This document shows, piece after piece, positions 33,621 to 42,900 of a stretch of 64,000 nt of DNA. How positions within the stretch are numbered: position 1 is the stretch's first letter; each line of letters begins with the position of its first letter. The stretch comes from Falciphora oryzae (taxonomy: Eukaryota > Ascomycota > Sordariomycetes > Magnaporthales > Magnaporthaceae), in contig JNVV01000001.1 in NCBI GenBank assembly GCA_000733355.1, positions 1,696,423-1,760,422 of the forward strand. The letters run 5' to 3'. Under the pieces are notes generated by a model, which did not search any database, was not told where the DNA came from, and saw nothing but the letters and a program-made list of their open reading frames with translations. The position numbers and the translations under genes are program-made.

Positions 33621-34036
33621 AAACCAATCAACCGCTCATCTGTGTTGGCCAGAGTCTTATTAGGTTGGGACCCGTGTGTCCGTGTAGACTTGGTGGCACC
33701 AGGCTCTCGAGCTTGCGAGTCTGGGGCGGTTTGCTTCCATCTCCCGTCCGCCTCATCGAGTCACTCCATTGCTGCAGGAAACCGGCAGCCTCCAAAGGGA
33801 GTTAAGTCTTGTCACGAACGCGTTTTGTCTGCAGCCACGGGTACAGGCAGAGCGTTTGCTAGGACTTCTCTCCTACCAAACCTTTCCTGAGTACAGGTAC
33901 TTCATGTACCAACTGGTGTGCGTACATGGTAGCCTCATTGATGCATCACCATCTAACCACCACACCGTAGCCCTATATCATGCCTCAACCTTCCTCCACA
34001 AAGAATACTACCTACCTAACACACAGGCAAGCGCAT
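31540..34036. other. Long intergenic region NBR1/CofD-like
   Basis: About 2.5 kb between the NBR1 start and the CofD-like stop (both -). Contains a 38-nt poly(A) tract (33573-33610) and a CCTAGGTACCTA palindrome (33144-33155). A 295-codon open frame at 32140-33027 opens with TTG, is Cys/Arg/Gly-rich without a domain, and is not accepted as a gene. Confidence 0.55.
33573..33610. repeat. Poly(A) tract, 38 nt
   Basis: Longest homopolymer in the window: 38 A, followed after GAAG by nine more. Length may be affected by sequencing or assembly error. Confidence 0.9.
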
Positions 34037-35829
34037 TCAAAGGGCCGACTCCATGATCGCCTCCAAGGCAGCCGCGAGTTCGTCCTCGTCGTATCTCGGC
34101 ACAGCGGCGCCAGAGCCGCCACCGGTGCGAACAAGCCTGCCCCTAACCTTTACGCAGCTGATGCCCAGCACCGCGAGCGCCGCCTCGTTCACCACCGGCG
34201 CCAGCTCCCTGCGGGGCCCGTCGCCAGCCTTGATGTGCCCCCCTGCCCCGCCATCGCCCCTGTCCAGGTACACCAGGTGCGTGACGTAGCGCCGGATCTC
34301 GTCATCCGCCACGTCGGCCGTAGACATGACCGCCGCCTGCAGGCTGCTGGCCGCCGCGCACGCCAGAGCCTTGACAAAGTCGACCGCATCCATCGGGTCC
34401 GACCGTGGGCCCGTCTCGCGATCCACGGTGGCGTTGAGGATCAGGACCTTCCTGCGGGCTGTTGTTGTTGCCGCCGCCGCCGCCGAGCCGCTGCCACCCC
34501 CTTCTCCATCGACAGCATCCCCCGCGATGGCGGCCCCGACGCCGCGCAGGATCAGGTTGGGGATGATGCTGGTGTAGAGGCTGCCGATGCTGTAGACGAC
34601 CGTGTCGCACGCCCGCAGTGCCGCCAGCACCTTTGGGTTCGCCACGGGCCAGATCTCGTGCCCGTAGGGGTTGATGTACCACACGCGCCCGATCCGCGCC
34701 GGCAGGTCCTCCTCGTCGTCCTTGCTGAAGCTGATGTTGGGCGACCGCAGCACCGACAGCGACCCCGGGAGCGTCGCGTCCTCGGCCGCCAGCGCCGCCA
34801 GCGCCCCTCCCCCGAACGCTGCACCCATGCCCGAGGCGCTCCCGGCGTCCGGCACAGCCGTCGGCTCCGAGGGGTGTGAGATGGCCACCTGCCCCGTCAG
34901 CGTCGTGCCGTCCCCGAGCGAGGCCGCGATGTGGTGCGTAAAGTTGGAGTTGATGGAGGGCAGCACCGAGATGGTCGTCGGGATGCGGCATATTATGGAT
35001 AAAAGGTATATCGCGGCTTCAAACGAGCCCGAGAAGATGCGTGCCCTGTGCCAGTGGCCGAGTGTAAGTCTCCTGAAATGTGCGCGTAGGCTGGTCGACA
35101 TCGAGACAATTCAGATATCTCACCCAGTGAGGAACACGTTCCCGACGCTGGCCTTGGAGAAGTTGAACAGGGACGTCGGCCTGGAGCGCTTGACGATCTC
35201 CAGGTTCAGCGTATTCAGCACCGAGCGGATGAGCTCCCGTTTGGGGCTCGAGATGAAGCTCCACAGCAGATGGCTCCCCTCCACGATCTCGAGCCATTCG
35301 GCCTTGGCCTGTGTCGGGTCTGTGGACAGTCTATGCTCAAACAGAGCCCGGAGCGCCGTGTTCTCCTCGTCTCCATTGTCGGTCTGGCTGGGGATTAGGC
35401 GTACCAGGCGACCTGTTTGGTGGTAGACACGCAGCGTCAGACAATAGACTGCACGTGTACAGTTGGTCGACAACTCATCTGATATCATATATCAAAGGGT
35501 GCTGCTTTAGACGGGCGTCAGAGGCCACGCCTAGAACACTTACTTCTTATGTCACCCACACCTTGGGCCGCAGACGTACCAGTCAGTAATCCATAAATGC
35601 CGATGATCTTGGTAATATCTTTTCAGGGGCTGGTCCTTTTCTCACTTGGGCCCCCAAAGACACGGATAAGCTCCGAGGAGCTTCCGCCGTTGTCGCTGAT
35701 GGGAATGACATAGCTAAGCGGGCAGCTCCGCTTTTGGATGATGAGGTTGAAGACGTCCACTAGAAAATTGGCGGCAGTTCCACCCGAGAACACCACGATG
35801 CCGCCAGGCTTAGCCGTAACTTCTTCCAT
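34037..35829 (-). CDS. CofD/UPF0052-family protein (YNL011C-like)
   Basis: Member of the CofD/UPF0052 nucleotide-binding superfamily, related to archaeal 2-phospho-L-lactate transferase and bacterial YvcK. The role of the fungal branch (yeast YNL011C) is unknown, and fungi make no F420. Model (- strand): 35829-35646, 35561-35544, 35412-35124, 35045-34037; about 499 aa. Exon 2 is an 18-nt microexon; including it restores the family stretch ISDNGGSSSELIRVFGGPSVGDIRSRLVRLIP, whereas skipping it deletes VGDIRS. Other motifs are VVFSGGTAANFLVDVF (N-terminal nucleotide-binding loop), SKASVGNVFLTGARIFSGSFEAAIYLL, LPSINSNFTHHIAASLGDG, NPKVLAALRACDTVVYSIGSLYTSIIPNLILRGV and KVLILNATVDRETG. A Gly/Ser/Ala low-complexity loop (GEGGGSGSAAAAATTTARR) interrupts the C-terminal half. 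Confidence 0.9.
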
Positions 35830-36437
35830 GGCTAGCCTGGGGAGGATAGTATCGTCTGCCTGAAGGTGTGTCGATGACGCCAGGTGGAGGGGTGACGTTG
35901 TGTGCCTGGATAGGTGTCTTTCGATACCTCAACAGCGGATGACTCGAGAGAGAGAGAGAGCGCGCCAGGTGGCCACGAAAGGGAGCTCTTCACCTGCTCA
36001 ATTACACAGATATGGATGTGAATTATGCTGATAGTTGACCATTGGTTGCGCGAGCAAGCACAAAGTAAAGAACCCCGACCTCAGACGGTGTTGATTCTGG
36101 ACCCTGGCTGGGGCTGTGAGATGAGACCACCAGGTCGACCGCGATTTCCAGCACAGGTGTTGCACGTGTCCAGATCTTGGGAAACCTGAGAAAAGGCCAG
36201 CCATCCGAAATTACGGTCTCCACGATGACTCCCGAATGTCGTTGAAAGACGATAAAACATAAAAACCCCAGGTCTTCATCTTGCGATCTGTCATCCCTTT
36301 TCGTTCGGGGCTAGAAAAGTACCTATTCAATCCAATAAATGCAGGTGTGCTAGGCATCAGTGGTAAACACCCACCACACCAGAACCAAAAGATCGGGGAC
36401 GGCACGACAGGGTATGGGGCCATGACTCTGCAAACCC

Positions 36438-36464
<27 letters not shown>
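36438..36464. repeat. Poly(A) tract, 27 nt
   Basis: Uninterrupted run of 27 A in the intergenic region. Confidence 0.93.
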
Positions 36465-36468
<4 letters not shown>

Positions 36469-36712
36469 GATCAAGACTCGGAGGGCCTTTGGTTAGGTGA
36501 GCTACAACAGGGTGGAGGGACTGGGCCGCAAGCCACAGGCATGAAGTCAGTAGCAGTGTGCAGTAGGACATGAAATGGAGGCCTTCCAAGGAAAAAGAAG
36601 AAAAACTTCCCGTTGTCCCGCGTTAAACATTCCTTTCAAGTTGCCATGACGAACGACAAATGATATGGCGATAGCGGATGACAAGACAAGCAACAACAAA
36701 AATGAACAGGAG

Positions 36713-36729
36713 AAAAAAAAAAAAAAAAA
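36713..36729. repeat. Poly(A) tract, 17 nt
   Basis: Uninterrupted run of 17 A, about 250 bp from the 27-nt tract and in the same orientation. Confidence 0.93.
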
Positions 36730-37673
36730 CAGAGTATACAAAGGATAGCAGGCAGCAAAAACAGTACGCAAGAGGAGATGCTAGCGAGAGGCTAAGTGTC
36801 AGGGCAACCACTAACGATAACGCTGCGCCGATTGGGACAGGGGGAAGGGTAAAATAGTCCTGCCTGCCTGCTGGACACCGCCGAAACCCCTCGACTGGAA
36901 AACAAGTGTCTGGCATGGATTAAGCTATCATCAAGCCACGGGCAGAGCTAGGGGTCGCGGTTTTCAGGCTGGCTGTTCCTCCTGGTCTTCGAAGCTCCCC
37001 TGCACGCTTCGCCTGCAGCCCAGGCACACTCCTCTCATCCTATGCACTGAACCGACACAAGAGGTAAACTTTTTCAATGTCCTGACACTCCATCCCTCTC
37101 CGTCATTTATCCTAATACCAGGTGGCCCCAAGACGTGCAACGCTGCAATGAAAGAAGTCCTACAAGTCACGGTGCACGAAAGAGCTCCGTCCAAGGCGAA
37201 AGATAAGAGGCGAACGCACCGAGATTCAACAATAAGACAAGGTGGGAAAACAGGGCAAACAGGTGAACCAAGAAACCAAATGACTCCCGAGGGAAAACAG
37301 GACCAAAACAAAAAATAGATAAATCAATGACTAGCCGTTCCGGACCGCCCCTCCTTTCATGAGAACCAAAGCCAACCCACCGAGCCTAGGCAGAGACTAG
37401 GAGACTAAGAAACAGAAAGCCGAGGCAGGAACTACTCGACGAGTGACGCATGAGAGGCAGTAGACACAAGTAACTGTCCCACTGGTTAGAAGCCACGCGC
37501 GGTGGATAGGAGACGATAGAAGCGAGTGGGAGAATATGATAGAGGACGCCAGCGGACAGAAAGAAGCAAGGTAGACGCAAGGGGACGGGAGCGGGCGAAT
37601 TAAAAATGTGGATATATAGAATATAGGCCGTGCAAAGCAACAGCAATATTCTGGCGCCACCGGCGACCCAGAA

Positions 37674-39938
37674 CTACTGATGGTAGTACATCATGCCAGT
37701 AGGGCCTGGAGGGTAGAAAAATCCGTCAGGGCTTGGCGCCATCATTCCAGGCATGCCGACAGGAACAAACGGCTGACCGCCGTACGAGGCATACCCAGAG
37801 ACAGCGGGCAGCTGGGATGCGTCGTAGTAGTAAAAAGTCCCGTTGATCTCCTGCGAGATCAGGTTGGGGTTGCCTTGCGCCGCGCCGTTGGTGTGTGGCA
37901 CAGCCCCGACGTCACCGTGGCCCGGTTGGCCCATACCAGGGGGCTGCTGCTGGGATGGTGGCGGCGGCTGGGCGCCAGGTACGAACACAGGCGCTGCCGC
38001 AGAGGGCGGAATAGCCCCGCCGAAATTGGGTGCAGGAGGGTAGAAATAGCCTGGCTGTGGCTGCATCATGGGATACGGCGGCTGCCCGTAGAAGTTCTGC
38101 TGTGGTTGCGGCTGTTGTTGCTGTTGTGGGTAAACGTTGGGCTGGAACGGCGCAGCATGGATGGCGCGCTCTGGGATCTGCGAGAGAGGTGTTCCAGTCG
38201 AGTGCTGGGACGGGTATGAAGGGTGTCTGTGGTGCGAGTCCTGGGCCAGATTGTTGGAGACCTGCACAGGGACCTGCTGGTGGAAGGCCTGTTGGTATGG
38301 TTGCGGCGGGTTCAGAGACATGGTAGGGGACTCGATCGACCCCACCGAGACGGCCTTCTGAGGGCGCGGTTGGTGCATCGGCAGAGTGCTGGGGCGGCTT
38401 TCTTGGAAGTTGGGCTTCTGCGGCAGGGGATGAACCTGAGGCTGAGGGAAGTCGTTGATAGAGGTCTCCCCAGCCGCCGCCGATGCGTCACCCTCGACAA
38501 AAACCGCAGGGGCAATGGCATCCGCGGGAGGGATTGGCCCCTGGGGCGAAAGCTGTTGCTCAAACGGAACAGTTGGGGGCAGCCGGACCACGGGCTGTCT
38601 CGACGTGTCGATGGGAAGAGGGGGCCTCGATATGGTGGAGCCAGTGGGAGAGATGATGTAGTCGCGGCCCATGTCGTGCGTGATGGACGAGCGCCTGCTC
38701 ATGGCGATGCTAGGCGAATACACACTGCCGTAGAAGCTACCACCGCCACCATATATGCTCGTCCGCCTTGAGAAGCCACCGACGGAACCAAAGACGGACC
38801 TCGGCTTCCCCCGCATGCGCTGCTGGTTCGGCCGCATCGCCCTAGGTATGAAGATGAAGGACCTGTCGATGGCAGGGAAGATGTATCGCGGTGGAAAATC
38901 GGGCAGGGAAATCCGGACCGGCTTGTCGCGACGGAGTGGGGGCCGATGATCAGGCAGCTTGGTGTATTGCTTCACGGCGACGCCCGAGAAGACGAGAGGC
39001 TCCTTCATGGGTGGCAAGAAGACGCGGACTTGTGCATTTCCGATGTGCTTTTCGGTCGACAGCGTTCGGTTGATCGGCTGCGGGTTGGGCTGGCGACGGG
39101 GGATAGAGTTGCCGCCGTTGAGGGGCCCCTCGCCGTTGTTGAAGACATACTGCGTGTGTCGGGGATTGGACGCGGCCATGGGCTCGGTCGCCACGGCTTC
39201 GTGCATATCGTGCGCCCAAGGGGCGTTGGTCGTGGGGTCCGAGACATTGCCCGTCTGCCCGTGGTTGACAAAAGGGAAGTGGCCTTGACCCTGGTTTATG
39301 AAGCCGCCCCGGCCTCGGCCTCCCCGACCACCACCCCGAGAAAAGGGACGGAAGCCGTTGGCGGACGGACCGGCTCCGCGGTGGTCATGCATAAAGAAAG
39401 CCCCCCTGTTGGGCACGAAGGCGGGGTCTTCGTCCCGCTTCCTCCGGTACTCCTCATGTTCTCTGCGGCGGCGTTCGTAGGGAGGTTCCGGGTGTGTGTT
39501 CTGCGACTGAGGTTTCGAGGCCGAGCTCACGACGATTGGAGCAGAGGACTTGGTAGGGGATGCGTGCAGGTCGTCGAAACGCATCTCTTGCACCGGCGCG
39601 GCGCTGTCCGTCAGGGACAGTCCGTTCAGCATGATCTCGGTATCGGTGACGGTGGCCCGAGCGGTCTTGTCAGCCGGCTCGGATGGTTTGCCGCGGCCTG
39701 GGCGGGCCATGCCGTTCCCCACCGCCTTCCGGGCATTGGGCGAGGTCGGCGAGGCCTCGTCGACGTTGCTCGTGTCACTGTCGTCGGCAGCATCGTGGTC
39801 ATCGGTGACTACGGACCCTTCCGTAAGGGAGTCGTCATCGAGCAGGTCAAGAGCCTCGGGGCCGCCCTCGTCTTCACCCTCGTCCTCGACGCGCCTGCGG
39901 TGGCCTGGGAGTCTTCTGCGCCTGGGAGCAGCAGCCAT
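37674..39938 (-). CDS. Barentsz/CASC3 (Btz-domain) protein, putative exon-junction-complex subunit
   Basis: Single-exon gene of 754 aa with a Btz (SELOR) motif, the segment by which CASC3/MLN51/Barentsz clasps eIF4AIII and RNA in the exon-junction complex. The motif is at about residues 153-190: PYERRRREHEEYRRKRDEDPA, then FVPNRGAFFMHDHRG, whose aromatic/His pattern matches the metazoan PRKGAFYEHDDR segment. An RGG-like box follows (FSRGGGRGGRGRGG, 198-212). Upstream is a basic N-terminus (PRRRRLPGHRRR) and an acidic Asp/Glu stretch. The 500 residues downstream are Pro/Gln-rich and disordered apart from a short conserved-looking segment around RVFLPPMKEPLVFSGVAVKQYTKLPDHRPPLRRDKPVRISLPDFPPRYIFPAIDRSFIFIPRAMRPN (about 305-375). 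UPF1 lies 15 kb away. Domain call is strong; an EJC role in this fungus is inferred. Confidence 0.88.
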   Translation of the reverse strand: MAAAPRRRRLPGHRRRVEDEGEDEGGPEALDLLDDDSLTEGSVVTDDHDAADDSDTSNVDEASPTSPNARKAVGNGMARPGRGKPSEPADKTARATVTDTEIMLNGLSLTDSAAPVQEMRFDDLHASPTKSSAPIVVSSASKPQSQNTHPEPPYERRRREHEEYRRKRDEDPAFVPNRGAFFMHDHRGAGPSANGFRPFSRGGGRGGRGRGGFINQGQGHFPFVNHGQTGNVSDPTTNAPWAHDMHEAVATEPMAASNPRHTQYVFNNGEGPLNGGNSIPRRQPNPQPINRTLSTEKHIGNAQVRVFLPPMKEPLVFSGVAVKQYTKLPDHRPPLRRDKPVRISLPDFPPRYIFPAIDRSFIFIPRAMRPNQQRMRGKPRSVFGSVGGFSRRTSIYGGGGSFYGSVYSPSIAMSRRSSITHDMGRDYIISPTGSTISRPPLPIDTSRQPVVRLPPTVPFEQQLSPQGPIPPADAIAPAVFVEGDASAAAGETSINDFPQPQVHPLPQKPNFQESRPSTLPMHQPRPQKAVSVGSIESPTMSLNPPQPYQQAFHQQVPVQVSNNLAQDSHHRHPSYPSQHSTGTPLSQIPERAIHAAPFQPNVYPQQQQQPQPQQNFYGQPPYPMMQPQPGYFYPPAPNFGGAIPPSAAAPVFVPGAQPPPPSQQQPPGMGQPGHGDVGAVPHTNGAAQGNPNLISQEINGTFYYYDASQLPAVSGYASYGGQPFVPVGMPGMMAPSPDGFFYPPGPTGMMYYHQ

Positions 39939-42013
39939 TATGACGACAGTGACCCGTGGCAGAGGGAGCGCAGCCCAGACGTGCGATGATGATTCTGCGT
40001 GGCCCCTGAGGTCATGCGGTGGCGATGGGAGCGAGGGCCGTCGAGTTAGGGGTCTCTGGAGAGGACGAAGCGTAGCAACCGCCCTGCGGTTCGGGACGGT
40101 GTGAGTGAGATGGTGAGAAAATAAAATAGGAAAAACTCGTAGGTGACAACAAATACAGTGGAATTAAAGACGCAGGGCGGCAGCTGCTGGGGGAAAAAAA
40201 GAAAGAGAAAAAAAAAAAAGAAAAAAAAAGTAACTGAAAGAGAGAGAGAAGAGCCGAGACCCAGGCGAAACGAAGGAAAGAAGACGTTAGGAAGCCAGAC
40301 TAGCAAAAGCCTTGCTTGCACTCCGCGGCGAGAAACCAGGAGCCGGAAACCCTCGTGGTTGACGTCGACGTCCAAATGGCAGACGACGGGAGGATGTGGG
40401 CGGCGTGGCGTAGTGGTGGTGGTGGGTGATTTTTTGATGGGATTTATGTGATCAATGGTTTTTGGGTTGGGACTGGCGAGCCAGCACAGCCAAGATGGGC
40501 CCGGGTCGGCTTAGAGGTGTGTGGTGGTGGTGCATGTGCGGTGGCAGGCGGTTGGCTGCGCACGGAGTTATGGGGCCAAGCTCGCACCACCCACGCAGCC
40601 AGCAAAGCATCGAATCGCCCGGAGAGACGCCTCACTCGAGCTGCCCCGGGTACCTCGCCTCACGTAACGCAAACAGCTCTATCCGACTGGCTTCCTTCGC
40701 AGCAGCTCTGGTTTTTAAGCCTGATAATTCACGCAGGCACTATTACCGTCAATCTTTTCTTCCTGGAGCTACAGACGTACCATCCACAACGCCATGTCTT
40801 TCCAGTCCATTGGGTAGCAGGCAGGTGGATTAAGTATCGGTGTGATGGATCGAGGTCAATGGAGTCAGCACAGCACAGCACAGCATGAGGAGCTTGTCCA
40901 CTGCCCACCCAAAAGTACCGACTGGGCTGCTTGGAGGTACCTCCACTTGGAGATGGGCCATCCACGTCGTACCCGACGTCGGTAGATCTCCAAGAAGGTG
41001 CCAATCCACGCAACGGAAGTGGCCAGGTACAGAGTAATGAGGCAGAGATATGCATAAAAATAGAAGGGAAAGCCAGTCCTCCCAAATGGCAGCAAACGGC
41101 AACTACGATAAGAGACTCACATATCCTTCCGTCCACTTATAGTCCCTCTATTTCATGTTGGCGTTGTACTTGGGTGGGAAACGACTGCAGCGTGCACCAC
41201 CCACCAACAGGTCGTCCGTTTCGCAGCCGAGCCGGTGAGTCCAGGCGGCTCGCTCAACGGGCGATGCCACCTCCTGCCCAGACGGTCCAAGCCTCCGAAT
41301 CCATGTGCTGTCCCGGGCCACCCCTGTCGGCAACTGGGGCCTTCCCCAGCCAGCCAACTCACTGTGCACCATCACGAGGTTTGGTTTCGTCCAGGGGCCT
41401 CATTGCCCGAGGATCGGAGCGATGACTGAAATCGCGATGCCGCCAGCCAGTCGGCAGGTTCCCCCAGCGTCAAAAAGCTGCCTAGTAAAAAACATATCGG
41501 CAGAGCTCGGTGTGCCAAGCATACATCTCGACACAGGATTTCCGAGCGTTTGTGTGAGTACAGGGTGATCCCGGGAAGCAACATGCGACTAGGCATCTTT
41601 TTAGCTGTGGTGAAGTCGTGCTCTTGTCCCTTTCGCTGTTCTCCCTCGTTAGGATGCATGTAAACTCTGCATCGATTTGGATAGGCCGTACGTAGAGGTA
41701 CTTATCATGCCCTGCGACTTGGTCAGGAGTGCCAAGGTCGGCAAATGGTAGATAAGTAAAGGATGGGATGCAAGTCGGTAGGTAGCTGCATACCTAGGTG
41801 CAGGCATCCATAAGCTCGGATCAGACTGGAAACTTCTAGGTGTCAAGCAGGCTGGACAACACAGGACCAGGGCATGGACGAGACTGATGTGACTCGATGG
41901 CCTGCAGAGCCTGGTTAGCATGCCCACGATGAGGTGGGCCGATGCGGAATAATGGGGGCTTCACCCTTTGTATATAAGCTCCAGTGAGCCTATGCCCATC
42001 ACCAATCAGCACA
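39939..42013. other. Intergenic region Barentsz/tRNA-Leu
   Basis: About 2.1 kb holding the Barentsz promoter (A-rich purine stretch 40193-40230, about 260 bp upstream of its ATG), CCTAGGTA-type repeats near 41777-41799, and a TATA-like element before the tRNA. Small frames lack recognisable domains. Confidence 0.55.
41971..41978 (+). promoter_or_regulatory. TATA-like element upstream of tRNA-Leu
   Basis: TATATAAG begins 43 bp before the tRNA 5' end, near where TFIIIB contacts DNA upstream of fungal tRNA genes. It may help fix the Pol III start; a role in an unseen Pol II transcript cannot be excluded. Confidence 0.4.
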
Positions 42014-42123
42014 GGCTAGGTGGCCGAGTGGTTAAGGCGTATGTTTCAAGAGAGATTCTTCTCTTCCCCACAAGGGATACACATATCTCGAAAGAGTCAT
42101 CAGTTCGAATCTGGTCCTAGTCA
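42014..42123 (+). tRNA. tRNA-Leu (CAA) with 29-nt intron
   Basis: Folded by hand. Acceptor arms GGCTAGG (42014-42020) and CCTAGTC (42116-42122), one G-U pair, discriminator A. D arm GCC-GAGTGGTTAA-GGC. Anticodon stem TATGT (42040-42044) pairs with ACATA (42081-42085). Anticodon CAA is at 42047-42049, so it reads UUG as leucine. The intron lies at the canonical site after position 37, 42051-42079. The long variable arm (CTC-GAAA-GAG) is typical of class II tRNA-Leu. T arm ATCAG-TTCGAAT-CTGGT. A box TGGCCGAGTGG and B box AGTTCGAATCT are intact. A TTTTT terminator lies about 10 bp downstream. Confidence 0.93.
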
Positions 42124-42900
42124 ATTCCATTACTTTTTGTCCACATCGTCGGCGAGGATGGAGAAGATTTCTATTTCCCCCCCCCCTATTTTTTTCTCTT
42201 CGCCGCCGAGCCCCTTTTTTTCTCCTTTGGCATGTCGATTTGCCTTGCCCTCATCGAAGGCAATTGATTCCCTTATCCCCTCCCAGTGTTGGAATATTTC
42301 AACATGAGCGGTTTCCAGAGTTTGGCAGACTTTTCCACGGTCGGCATCTCGCGTAACTTCGCGGCAGTCCACGATAGTACCGTATTCGTATCACCACCAC
42401 GCAGCAACGAACAATTTTACCCGACTTTCGATATGGAAATGATTCGGCCGGGTTGCGTCGGCGTTTCTGATGCGTGACAGCCTCGTTTGGTTCGTTGGCT
42501 GGCACAGCATCGGCGTTGCCCCAAGACCGGAGCCAAACGCCAACCCCGTTGGCTAGCCCAGCGCCTCTTTTCATCACTCCGCGATCCCATCTCGCGCTAG
42601 ACCTGCAGATGACAGAGATTAGTGTTTACATACAGACACTATGTCGATAATTGGCCCATGGCACCAGGTTCCCCGGGGCGGGGCCCCGCTCTAACCCTGT
42701 CACAGTGCCAGCGTCCAGGAGCCTAGAGTTTCTTGCAGATATATTCGACGATCCTACTAACAGTATGGCGTGCAAACCAGTGGTTGCACCTTCCGTCATC
42801 CTCCGCTCTGTTGCTGTCTTCCAGGTCTCCCGGCGCACCCCCAGCACGTCCTCATAACAAAGAAAACCCGAAAACTCTGAAGCCCTTCATCCCCTTGCCG
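42124..42900. other. Intergenic region tRNA-Leu/pepsin-like gene
   Basis: About 780 bp. C- and T-rich tracts at 42178-42222; no supported gene. Confidence 0.55.
42133..42137 (+). terminator. Pol III terminator of tRNA-Leu
   Basis: A run of five T about 10 bp after the tRNA 3' end, as expected for RNA polymerase III termination. Confidence 0.6.

Larger units (their letters stand above)
35830..37673. other. Intergenic region CofD-like/Barentsz
   Basis: About 1.85 kb between the CofD-like start and the Barentsz stop (both -). It contains a GA microsatellite (35949-35962), poly(A) tracts at 36438-36464 and 36713-36729, and no supported gene. The Barentsz 3' UTR probably takes up the right part. 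Confidence 0.55.

Noticed and set aside
34302..34991. 229-codon - strand frame within the CofD-like gene
   Set aside because: Shifted-frame shadow of the last exon, His/Gly/Arg-rich without a domain.
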